Assembly: GCF_013214815.1 (NCBI RefSeq)
Contig: NZ_JABSPU010000005.1
Coordinates: 1 to 51,177, forward strand
Direction of reading: 5' to 3'
DNA length: 51,177 bases
Source of the DNA: Gilvibacter sp.
GTDB taxonomy: Bacteria; Bacteroidota; Bacteroidia; Flavobacteriales; Flavobacteriaceae
Numbering within the stretch: the first letter of the stretch is position 1; every line of letters starts with the position of its first letter. This document shows positions 15,519-24,181 of this stretch, piece after piece. The position numbers were made by a program, and so were the translations under genes. A model generated the notes under the pieces. It worked only from the letters and a program-made list of their open reading frames with translations, made no database searches and had not been told where the DNA came from.

Positions 15519-17393
15519 CTATTTCTTCTTTCCTCGCTGTTGCTGTTGTGCCTCAGCCTGCTCCATCATTTCTGACATCTTGCGTTGGAAACGGTTTTGT
15601 TTCTTTGGCTTCTTCTTGTTTTCTTGAATCTTCGCGTGGATCTTATCCTCATCAATAATATAATTTTTGATCACCAACATAATTCCAATAGTGATCAGGT
15701 TAGAGATGAAGTAATAGAGCGAAAGACCACTCGCATAATTGTTAAAGAATACCAACATGAATAGCGGCGAGATGTACATGATGAATTTCATGTTAGGCAT
15801 CCCGGGCTGCTGCTGTTGCATGGTCTGTCCCGTGGTCATCGTCATATAGAAAAAGATCGCAATTGACGCAAGGATCGGGAACAAACTGATGTGATCTCCG
15901 TAAAGTGGAATGGAGAAAGGCAGTTCGTAGATGGTATCATAGCTAGAAAGATCTTCTGCCCATAAGAAGCTTTTTTGGCGCAACGCAAAAGCCGATGGGA
16001 AGAACTGGAACAAAGCGTAGAACACCGGTAATTGCAGCAAGGCTGGAATACAACCCGCCATTGGGCTAGCCCCTGCTTTACGGTATAAGGCCATAGTTTC
16101 TTGCTGACGCTTCATGGCGTTGTCCTTGTGCTTCTCATTGATCTCTGTGATCTCTGGACGCAGCACTTTCATCTTTGCTTGAGACAAATAGGACTTATAA
16201 GTGACCGGGCTCAATGCCAATCGCACTAAAATGGTCATGACAATGATCGCGATACCATAAGGCAAGAATGACGATAGGAATCCAAAGAGAGGAATGAACA
16301 AATAACGGTTGATCCATCCAAAGATACCCCAGCCCAATGGTACGACCTCATCCAAGTTGCGGTCATAGGCGTTTAAGATCTTATAATCGGTTGGTCCGTA
16401 GTACCAATCCATATCGTAAGAAAGCTCCCCACCTGAGTATGCCAAAGGCAATTCAGCCTTGAATTTCTTGGTGTAAAGCGTGTCAATATCTTCATCATCT
16501 ACCAAGTTCTCGCTGACAAAACTGGCCGTTTTCCACGGTTTGTCCGTCAATAAGATCGAAGTAAAAAAGTGCTGCTTAAAGGCTACATAGGTCACATCTA
16601 TGGACTCGTCAGTAGTGCGCTGTTGCTGGCCGAGGTAATCATCCTTTCCACCTTCATATTCCCAAATAAGCTCCGTATAACGGTTTTCATAGGCGACACT
16701 CTTTGCGCGACGGTAACCCGCCAATTCCCAGTGCAGCACGGCATCGTTAGAAGTATCCATAACGTTGGAAAGCCCTTGCGTACGCACCGAGAAATCCATC
16801 ATATAATCACCCGGCTTAAGCGTATAGCGATACTCCAAATACTGAGTAGGTGAAATTTTAAGCTTCATGGAAAGCACCTTGTTGTCGCCTTCCTTACTTA
16901 CCGTAGGCTCAAAGAATAATTCTTTGGAATGCAAGGTTCTGTTCTGATGATTGAATACCAAATCCAATGAGGCATTCCCATCTTTGATCAAGTAAACCGG
17001 AACATCTTTGTAAGTAACAAACTCTTTGAGTCGTGCTTCTGTGATATAACCTCCTTGATTGCTGACCTTAAGCTCCAAGACATCGTTCTCAAAAACGGTA
17101 ACCTTATCTGTTGCCGATGGCAATCCAGCAGAATAAGCAAAGGCACCCAAGGCGTTTTGAGCTGCTGCAGTTGCTGCAGAATCCGCGGGGTTAGCCACAA
17201 TGGCTTCTTGGGTATTTGAGAGGTCAAGGGTAGGCTGACCGGTTTCTTCTTCCTCTTGGTCAATTTGCTCTTGTTTAGCACGCTCCAGCAATTCTTCTTC
17301 AGTTGGCGCATTTTGATAGAGCATATAAATAATGATGATCCCTATCAGGATAAAACCGATCAACGAGTTTAAGTCAAACTTCTTTTCTTCCAT
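15519..17393 (-). CDS. yidC: Membrane protein insertase YidC
   Basis: A 624-residue insertase that places proteins into the inner membrane, alone or with SecYEG. An N-terminal membrane anchor (LIGFILIGIIIIYMLYQ, residues 10-26) is followed by a large periplasmic domain (about 60-350), as in Gram-negative YidC, and five further membrane segments from about residue 365. The conserved core GCIPALLQLPVFYALFQFF is present. The tail is strongly basic and Gln-rich, suited to ribosome contact. It starts 78 bases after the pyrG stop, and this gap carries a short inverted repeat (TCCCAA-T-TTGGGA, 17402-17414) just before the start codon but no clear promoter, so co-transcription with pyrG is likely. 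Confidence 0.97.
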   Translation of the reverse strand: MEEKKFDLNSLIGFILIGIIIIYMLYQNAPTEEELLERAKQEQIDQEEEETGQPTLDLSNTQEAIVANPADSAATAAAQNALGAFAYSAGLPSATDKVTVFENDVLELKVSNQGGYITEARLKEFVTYKDVPVYLIKDGNASLDLVFNHQNRTLHSKELFFEPTVSKEGDNKVLSMKLKISPTQYLEYRYTLKPGDYMMDFSVRTQGLSNVMDTSNDAVLHWELAGYRRAKSVAYENRYTELIWEYEGGKDDYLGQQQRTTDESIDVTYVAFKQHFFTSILLTDKPWKTASFVSENLVDDEDIDTLYTKKFKAELPLAYSGGELSYDMDWYYGPTDYKILNAYDRNLDEVVPLGWGIFGWINRYLFIPLFGFLSSFLPYGIAIIVMTILVRLALSPVTYKSYLSQAKMKVLRPEITEINEKHKDNAMKRQQETMALYRKAGASPMAGCIPALLQLPVFYALFQFFPSAFALRQKSFLWAEDLSSYDTIYELPFSIPLYGDHISLFPILASIAIFFYMTMTTGQTMQQQQPGMPNMKFIMYISPLFMLVFFNNYASGLSLYYFISNLITIGIMLVIKNYIIDEDKIHAKIQENKKKPKKQNRFQRKMSEMMEQAEAQQQQRGKKK

Positions 17394-17471
17394 ATGGTGT
17401 CTCCCAATTTGGGATGTTTAATTAGTTTTTGGTCGTCTGTGGTATAGCAATTACTTGGCCGAAAGCGGCAT

Positions 17472-19167
<1,696 letters not shown>

Positions 19168-19216
19168 GGAGTTTTTTACGCTTTCTCCCACTGCGTAATT
19201 TATCCTGCCAAAGCGC

Positions 19217-19930
19217 TTAAATGGATTGCAGTTTTTCTAAGGTTTGATCCTTATAACTTCTGCTGATGGGAATGGATTTACGCCCAATGGTGATTTGTTC
19301 ATGCGTATAAGAATCAATATGCCTGATATTCACTAAAAACGACCGATGACATCTCAAAAAATCACGCTCAGGCAATTGCTGCTGCATCTGGGCCATAGTT
19401 TCACGGGTGACTAAGGCCTGATCTGAGGTGTGAATCTTCAAATAATCTTGAATACTCTCTACGTATTTGATTTCATCCAGCGCTACTTTGATCATTTTAC
19501 GATCCGCGCGCACAAAAATAAATTCTCGTTTAGATTCCGCAGGAGCCTCTGAGCCCGACTTAGGCTCTTGGGCCTGCTTAGCTATAAAGCGATAGGCCGC
19601 CTTTAAAAATCGATCTAAAGAAATCGGCTTTAATAAATAATCTACCGCCATGAGCTCAAAACCCTCAACGGCATACTCGCGATGCGCTGTAGTAAAAATC
19701 ACCTTAACGCCTTCAGGAATACTCTTGGCCAATTCCACGCCAGAGATACCTGGCATTTGAATGTCCAAAAAAAGCAGATCTATTTGGTGTTTATTGACTA
19801 GCTGTAGCGCTTCAACACCATTCTTGCAACAACCTACCAACTCACAATCTGGCAAATGTTCCATATAGTGTTCCAAAAGCTCTCGAGCCTCGGGCTCGTC
19901 ATCTACTATTACAACCTTATACTTCTTCAT
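19217..19930 (-). CDS. LytTR-family response regulator
   Basis: A 237-residue two-component regulator, taking the ATG at 19928-19930 (MKKYKVVIVDDEPEARELLE). An 18-residue upstream extension is possible but would lie wholly inside the kinase gene and spoil the start of the receiver domain. The receiver domain has the acidic pair D10-D11 and the phosphoacceptor Asp56 in LLFLDIQMPG. The C-terminal LytTR DNA-binding domain (about 138-237) carries KYVESIQDYLKIHT and FLRCHRSFLVNIRHIDS. LytTR proteins bind pairs of direct repeats. It overlaps the 3' end of the kinase gene by 14 bases, so the pair is translationally coupled. Confidence 0.93.
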   Translation of the reverse strand: MKKYKVVIVDDEPEARELLEHYMEHLPDCELVGCCKNGVEALQLVNKHQIDLLFLDIQMPGISGVELAKSIPEGVKVIFTTAHREYAVEGFELMAVDYLLKPISLDRFLKAAYRFIAKQAQEPKSGSEAPAESKREFIFVRADRKMIKVALDEIKYVESIQDYLKIHTSDQALVTRETMAQMQQQLPERDFLRCHRSFLVNIRHIDSYTHEQITIGRKSIPISRSYKDQTLEKLQSI

Positions 19931-20990
19931 TACTTGTATTTTGAGGATCGTCAATATGAAGTTCAGCGGTATACACTCCCTCATTATAGCTTGTTTCCAA
20001 GCCGTGTCGCTTCGGATATAGAAGTTCCAAACGCTTGCGCAAATTACTCAGACCTATACCGCCCTCTGAAGTTGTCGTTGGTACTTCAGCAGTATTAGTG
20101 ACCTGAAATCGGAGCTCATCCCCTTGCATGTTGCAAGACATTTTGATCTGGAGTCTATCATCTTTCATCACTCCGTGTTTAAACGCATTTTCTACCAAGG
20201 GTAAAAGCAACATTGGCGGCAATGAGATTGGAGTTTTTGGAGCGTGGTAATCAACATCCACCACTAATGTATCACGGAATCGAACCTTTTCCAAGTCCAC
20301 ATAATCTTTTAAGTGAGCAATCTCACTTTCCAAACTCGTCAAGGGTTTGCTGGCCTGATAGAGCAAATAATCCAGCAAATTGGAAAGCTTTAGAATGACC
20401 TCTGGAGTATTCTCCATCCGACGCACAGAAAGGCTATAAATGGTATTTAAAGAGTTGAATAAAAAATGTGGATGAATCTGTTTTTTTAAATAGCTCAATT
20501 CCTGATCCTTAACATACAACTCTCTTTGCAACATGTCTTTTTCCAAAGCTTGGGCTTTGTTCAAGCTCCTGTACCCGAGCTGCATGATCCGCACTGCACT
20601 CACCGCGCCAACCACCAAATACACCAAGGCCAAAACAAACCAAAAATTACGGCTCAAGGGAGGGACATTGTCCATATCTACCTCAGACAAGATGATAAAG
20701 CAACCAAAAATACTGAGCATGATGGCATAGCTGGATATGATCAAAGTGTAGATGAGATACAATGCAAAAAGCCCATACTTTTTAACCACTAAGTACTTCG
20801 GAATCAAATAACTGGTGACCAAATAGGTAGTAATCATGGTCACAGGCATTAGGCAAATACTGAACCAAAAAGCGTAGTCCTTATTGTTACTACTGTAACT
20901 AAAGAAGTACATAAAATAGAACCAAACCCCAAGCCAGAAAAGGGTTTGAAGTAATATCCGCTTAGCGAAACGATTGGCGATCTTGCCCAT
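19917..20990 (-). CDS. LytS/YehU-type sensor histidine kinase
   Basis: A 357-residue kinase with about four membrane segments in residues 13-135, no large extracellular domain, a short coiled coil (about 145-170) and a His_kinase domain. The phosphoacceptor is His175 in QIHPHFLFNSLNTIYSLS. The N-box is PPMLLLPLVENAFKHG and the G-box GGIGLSNLRKRLELLYP. This is the class that pairs with LytTR regulators, and the partner gene overlaps its end. With so little extracellular sequence it may sense a membrane state or a membrane partner. The divergent gene at 21198 encodes a small ExbB-like membrane protein and is a candidate target. Confidence 0.93.
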   Translation of the reverse strand: MGKIANRFAKRILLQTLFWLGVWFYFMYFFSYSSNNKDYAFWFSICLMPVTMITTYLVTSYLIPKYLVVKKYGLFALYLIYTLIISSYAIMLSIFGCFIILSEVDMDNVPPLSRNFWFVLALVYLVVGAVSAVRIMQLGYRSLNKAQALEKDMLQRELYVKDQELSYLKKQIHPHFLFNSLNTIYSLSVRRMENTPEVILKLSNLLDYLLYQASKPLTSLESEIAHLKDYVDLEKVRFRDTLVVDVDYHAPKTPISLPPMLLLPLVENAFKHGVMKDDRLQIKMSCNMQGDELRFQVTNTAEVPTTTSEGGIGLSNLRKRLELLYPKRHGLETSYNEGVYTAELHIDDPQNTSNEEV

Positions 20991-21197
20991 GAGGGCAAGT
21001 TCTGTAAAAAGTTTTTAATTCCATATTTTTAGCGATGATTTACTGAATTGAGCTTCTAAATAACAGCTTTGAGACCTTAAACCAAACAGGGCGTTTCTCC
21101 GGTTAAAAAAGGAGCAAATCAAGGCGGTAATCGCAATTAGCAAAATGATGAGCTCACTGCAATTAGTTTTGGAGGAGTTCAATTAAAAACAACAATC
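20991..21197. promoter_or_regulatory. Divergent control region with direct repeats and -7 element
   Basis: This 207-base gap separates the kinase gene from the ExbB-like gene. GCAATTAG occurs at 21133-21140 and again at 21159-21166, 26 bases apart. The second copy runs into TAGTTTTG (21164-21171), a full match to TAnnTTTG, 27 bases before the ATG at 21198. No -33 TTG is present at the right distance, so the promoter may need an activator, and repeats in this position suit a LytTR regulator, although the spacing is a little longer than the usual ~21-22 bases. I see no convincing promoter for the kinase side. Confidence 0.45.
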
Positions 21198-21560
21198 ATG
21201 TTCAAAATCATTTCAGAAGGCGGTTATTTCTTTATGGTACCGTTGGCCATTTTGTTAATTGCAGTGATCATTTTAGGTGTTCGCGGTAATATCAGTCAAA
21301 ACAACAGTCAAAAATCTAAAAATCTCCTACAGTCTTTAGGGCTCTTTGCATTAGTATGGGGAATTTTAGGTCAAGTTTTAGGACTGATCGAGGCCTTAGA
21401 CACCATTGAATTCATTGATGGTGTTACCATGAATATAGTTGCCGGAGGCCTTAAACGCACCTTCCTCCCTACCTTTTTAGGAGCTATTGTCTTCCTATTT
21501 GCTCGTACTGGGATCATTCTCATCCAATTGCGAGAACGCCAAGCTGAAGCAGCTGAATAA
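21198..21560 (+). CDS. Small MotA/TolQ/ExbB-like membrane protein
   Basis: A 120-residue protein with three hydrophobic segments (about 10-29, 44-64 and 88-110). The segment GLFALVWGILGQVLGLIEALDTIE and the following LKRTFLPTFLGAIVFLFAR resemble the last two helices of the MotA/TolQ/ExbB proton-channel family, but the protein is about half the usual length and has no partner ExbD/TolR gene beside it. It is transcribed away from the LytS/LytTR pair from a promoter overlapping direct repeats, so it may be the output of that system. It ends in a charged tail. Channel activity is unproven. A serine hydrolase gene follows after 92 bases containing a long hairpin. Confidence 0.7.
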   Translation: MFKIISEGGYFFMVPLAILLIAVIILGVRGNISQNNSQKSKNLLQSLGLFALVWGILGQVLGLIEALDTIEFIDGVTMNIVAGGLKRTFLPTFLGAIVFLFARTGIILIQLRERQAEAAE

Positions 21561-21588
21561 AGCTGTTCACCACAATTTTTACCTAACC

Positions 21589-21636
21589 ACAAGGGAGTAA
21601 TTCTGTTTTAGATAGATTAAAGCAGTTCTCCCTTGT
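21589..21636 (+). other. Long RNA hairpin in the leader of the serine hydrolase gene
   Basis: ACAAGGGAG (21589-21597) pairs perfectly with CTCCCTTGT (21628-21636). Inside, CTGTTTTA (21603-21610) pairs with TAAAGCAG (21618-21625) with one G-U pair around a 7-base loop. This gives 17 base pairs with one internal loop. No U-tract follows on either strand, so it is not a standard terminator. It ends 16 bases before the ATG at 21653 and may act as an attenuator, processing site or stabilising element between the two genes. Confidence 0.55.
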
Positions 21637-21652
21637 ACTTAAACTCATTATC

Positions 21653-22969
21653 ATGTTCAGAATTTTTCTCTGTGGCTTACTTATAGCCGGCACTGCCCTT
21701 GCGCAAAGTTTTGATCGCGCAAAACTGGATCAATACTTCCAACTATTGGAAGCCAATAATAAAGGGATGGGACAAGTCTCCTTTATGGTTTCTGGCCAAG
21801 AAGTTTACCAAAATGCCTTTGGTTTTGCCAATGTCCAGACCAATCAAAAAGCGAACACACAAACCAAATACCGCATCGGTTCGATTTCCAAAAGTTTTAC
21901 GGCTACCCTAATCATGCAATTGGTAGAAGCTGGGAAACTCAGTCTTGAGGATCCGCTAGCCAAATATTTCCCGGAGATTCCAAATGCGGGCGAGATTCGT
22001 ATTAAGGATCTCTTGCAACACAGCAGCGGCATTTACAACATTACTGATGATCCTGAATTGAGAACTTGGATCTACAGCGCCCAATCCCGTGAGCAAATGA
22101 TCAATAGAATTGCCGCTGGAACTCCGCAATTCGATGCTGGAGCGCAAGTTTCTTATTCCAATTCTAACTACATATTGCTCTCGTTTATTTTGGAGGATGC
22201 CTACGGAATGAACTACGGAGCTGTTCTGGAGAAGCAAATTATCATTCCGCTCGGTCTAACAGAAACTCGTTTTGGAGGAAGTATCCAAGCAGACAATAAT
22301 GAAGCGCTACCCTATTATTATGAGGATGAGGCTTGGCAGCAGATAAGTCCACACACCCACTTAAATGCACCCATGGGTGCGGGAGGGATCGTTTCTACTG
22401 CAAAGGATGTAAGTCGCTTTTACGCACAACTTTTTAGTGGTGCTCTGGTTAGTGAAAATACATTGAAAATGATGATACAAACCAGAGAGGATGTTGGTTT
22501 GGGAATCATGGGTTTTCCGTTTGAGGGGATTCAGACTTATGGCCATAGCGGCAGTATAGATGGATTTCAAAGTTTGGTAGCCCATTTCCCAGATCAAAAA
22601 ATAACGATCAGTGCGGTGAGCAATTATATGTACACCAATTTAACCCAGGTAATGATTGGGGCGGCAAAGATCTTCTTTGGAATGGAATACGAGCTCCCAG
22701 AATTTGAGTCTAAACGAGGCAGTGAGACCTCGCAGCTCTACGCAGGAGCCTATTCAAGCTCTGATTTTCCTTTACCCATTACGATCTTTTGGGAGGCCGA
22801 TCAACTCAAAGCACAGGCAGAAGGGCGCACGCCAATAGCACTTGTACTCATTGATGAGCATCATTATTTGGCCAAAGACGCTGGTTTAGAATTTATGTTC
22901 AATGTGGAAAATAAGACCATGCTGCTTAAGGAAGGTCGTCGCGAGTTCCGATTCAATTTAAACGAATAA
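21653..22969 (+). CDS. Serine hydrolase, class C beta-lactamase-like, exported
   Basis: A 438-residue protein with a signal peptide (MFRIFLCGLLIAGTALA, then QSF). The beta-lactamase/D-aminopeptidase fold is marked by the SxxK nucleophile Ser77-Lys80 in GSISKSF, the YxN motif YSNSNY near residue 170 and the third motif GHSGSIDG near residue 300. A C-terminal ~80-residue extension follows, as in many penicillin-binding-protein-like esterases. The substrate (D-amino peptide, ester or beta-lactam) cannot be told from sequence. It lies downstream of the ExbB-like gene and may be co-transcribed, with a hairpin in between. It converges on the DUF3820 gene with only three bases between stop codons. 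Confidence 0.88.
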   Translation: MFRIFLCGLLIAGTALAQSFDRAKLDQYFQLLEANNKGMGQVSFMVSGQEVYQNAFGFANVQTNQKANTQTKYRIGSISKSFTATLIMQLVEAGKLSLEDPLAKYFPEIPNAGEIRIKDLLQHSSGIYNITDDPELRTWIYSAQSREQMINRIAAGTPQFDAGAQVSYSNSNYILLSFILEDAYGMNYGAVLEKQIIIPLGLTETRFGGSIQADNNEALPYYYEDEAWQQISPHTHLNAPMGAGGIVSTAKDVSRFYAQLFSGALVSENTLKMMIQTREDVGLGIMGFPFEGIQTYGHSGSIDGFQSLVAHFPDQKITISAVSNYMYTNLTQVMIGAAKIFFGMEYELPEFESKRGSETSQLYAGAYSSSDFPLPITIFWEADQLKAQAEGRTPIALVLIDEHHYLAKDAGLEFMFNVENKTMLLKEGRREFRFNLNE

Positions 22970-22972
22970 CGT

Positions 22973-23200
22973 CTAGAGTCTTTGAAGTTTGCGCAGTAAG
23001 GGTTCCAAACCATTGATCTTAAGTTCGTGGACTTCTTCTAAGTAACGCCCCAACTTTCCTGCAGGAAATCCTTTTTGACGAAACCAAACCAAATAGGCCT
23101 CCGGCAGATCGATCAAATACCGATCCTTGTATTTTCCAAAGGGCATCTTGTAGTTGGCTAATGCTATGAGGTGCTCTTTTTGCGGATCTACTCTTTCCAA
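22973..23200 (-). CDS. DUF3820 family protein
   Basis: A small basic protein whose core MPFGKYKDRYLIDLPEAYL followed by VWF..KGFPAGKLG and HELKINGLEPLLRKLQ matches DUF3820. The start is uncertain. TTG at 23198-23200 gives 75 residues and overlaps the DUF922 stop by 13 bases; GTG at 23240-23242 adds 14 residues lying inside DUF922; ATG at 23144-23146 gives 57 residues but loses the family-like lead HLIALANYK. I prefer TTG. The same FGKYKG module appears at the C-terminus of the DnaQ-like exonuclease at 43718..44494, hinting at a nucleic-acid-related role. Function unknown. Confidence 0.8.
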   Translation of the reverse strand: MERVDPQKEHLIALANYKMPFGKYKDRYLIDLPEAYLVWFRQKGFPAGKLGRYLEEVHELKINGLEPLLRKLQRL

Positions 23201-23733
23201 GCTACAGATTGTTTTAGCAGTTCTTGAACACGAGCCACCCACGCAGCTTCTTGATCTCGGATCACAGAATGGTCTGTTTCCAGATCATATCGGGATTGCA
23301 TTTCACGACGCTCACGTTCAACCTGATCATAGAGCGCGTCTAGCTCGTCTTTAATGTTTGAGGAAAAATTAAACTCAGCAATACGCTTGCGCAACAAGCG
23401 CGCGTGTAATTCGGTAATGTCAAAATGAGTTTGTTCGTGCTGCAATACTCTTGGGCTCACACGGTCTGGATCGTACCAGGAGTTCTGCGGATAGAAATAA
23501 GCCTCAACTTCAAAGGTGAATTCGTCAGTGGGTACTCCATTAATGGTCTTGAATCCGTAAGAGAATGACAAACCGGAACTGGTACTAGCCACAAAGGTGT
23601 TGCCCGTTTTGGGGGTTCCTTTAAAATCGCTCCAAGAAAGTTTATAGGATTCACTCCAGGCAATACGCTCTTCTGCAGTATCTGCAGCAACAAAAAGTAG
23701 TAAACAAAGGCTGATTGACAAAAATCTAAGCAT
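23188..23733 (-). CDS. DUF922 family exported protein with HExxH-like motif
   Basis: A 181-residue protein with a short signal peptide (MLRFLSISLCLLLFVAADTA). The central segment VLQHEQTHFDITELHARLLR matches DUF922 and carries HEQTH, the zinc-protease-type HExxH pattern, with a possible third ligand further on (ELHAR). Members are annotated as putative secreted Zn-dependent proteases, but activity is not established. The C-terminal half is helical and highly charged. It follows osmC after 40 bases on the same strand, with a small stem-loop in the gap, and overlaps the DUF3820 gene. Confidence 0.78.
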   Translation of the reverse strand: MLRFLSISLCLLLFVAADTAEERIAWSESYKLSWSDFKGTPKTGNTFVASTSSGLSFSYGFKTINGVPTDEFTFEVEAYFYPQNSWYDPDRVSPRVLQHEQTHFDITELHARLLRKRIAEFNFSSNIKDELDALYDQVERERREMQSRYDLETDHSVIRDQEAAWVARVQELLKQSVAWKE

Positions 23734-23736
23734 ACT

Positions 23737-23766
23737 TCAATAACGTGGAGCAGCTCTCATTATTGA
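23737..23766 (-). other. Intercistronic stem-loop between osmC and DUF922
   Basis: TCAATAA (23737-23743) pairs with TTATTGA (23760-23766), enclosing a second short stem GAG/CTC. There is no U-tract on the minus strand. It could slow decay of the upstream mRNA or be chance. Confidence 0.3.
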
Positions 23767-23773
23767 GTTCTCT

Positions 23774-24181
23774 TTAAAGATCCCAATGAAAATTCACCAC
23801 TTTGCGGATGTCTGGATGCAAGCTGTAATGCACCGGGCAGGTCTCTCCGGTACGTTGTAAGATAGTTTTGGCCTTGTCATCCAAGTCAGCAGGTAGGTGC
23901 AGTTGTACATGAATTTCAGAGATACGACGCGGGTCACTGGCCATTACCTTAGTAACCTCAGCATAACTGCCTTCCATATTGACCTCCATTTGATTCGCCT
24001 TAATGCCCATAACGGTAAGCATACAATTGGCTAAGCCAGTGGCAACAGTATCTGTAGGCGAAAAGGCCTCGCCCTTACCGTGATTGTCTACAGGAGCATC
24101 GGTAAAATATTCTCCACCTGATTTTATATGCTGATTTTGGGTTCTCAAACCACCCAAATAGGTCACTTTAGCTGTGCTCAT
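23774..24181 (-). CDS. OsmC family protein
   Basis: A 135-residue OsmC/Ohr-fold protein. The family cysteine pair is present: one Cys in GLANCMLTVMGIKANQM near residue 50 and one in GETCPVHYSLHPD near residue 118, as expected for thiol-dependent reduction of organic hydroperoxides. The start ATG overlaps the stop of the LysM gene (ATGA), so the two are translationally coupled. The presence of bshC in the same stretch fits a bacillithiol-based redox cell, although the reductant of this protein is not known. Confidence 0.88.
   Translation of the reverse strand: MSTAKVTYLGGLRTQNQHIKSGGEYFTDAPVDNHGKGEAFSPTDTVATGLANCMLTVMGIKANQMEVNMEGSYAEVTKVMASDPRRISEIHVQLHLPADLDDKAKTILQRTGETCPVHYSLHPDIRKVVNFHWDL

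Noticed and set aside
17402-17414. Operator before yidC
   Set aside because: The inverted repeat TCCCAA-T-TTGGGA is short, has a one-base centre and no promoter beside it; chance is likely.
21171-21177. Shine-Dalgarno sequence (GGAGGAG) before the ExbB-like gene
   Set aside because: It lies 20 bases from the ATG, too far, and Bacteroidota rarely depend on such sites.
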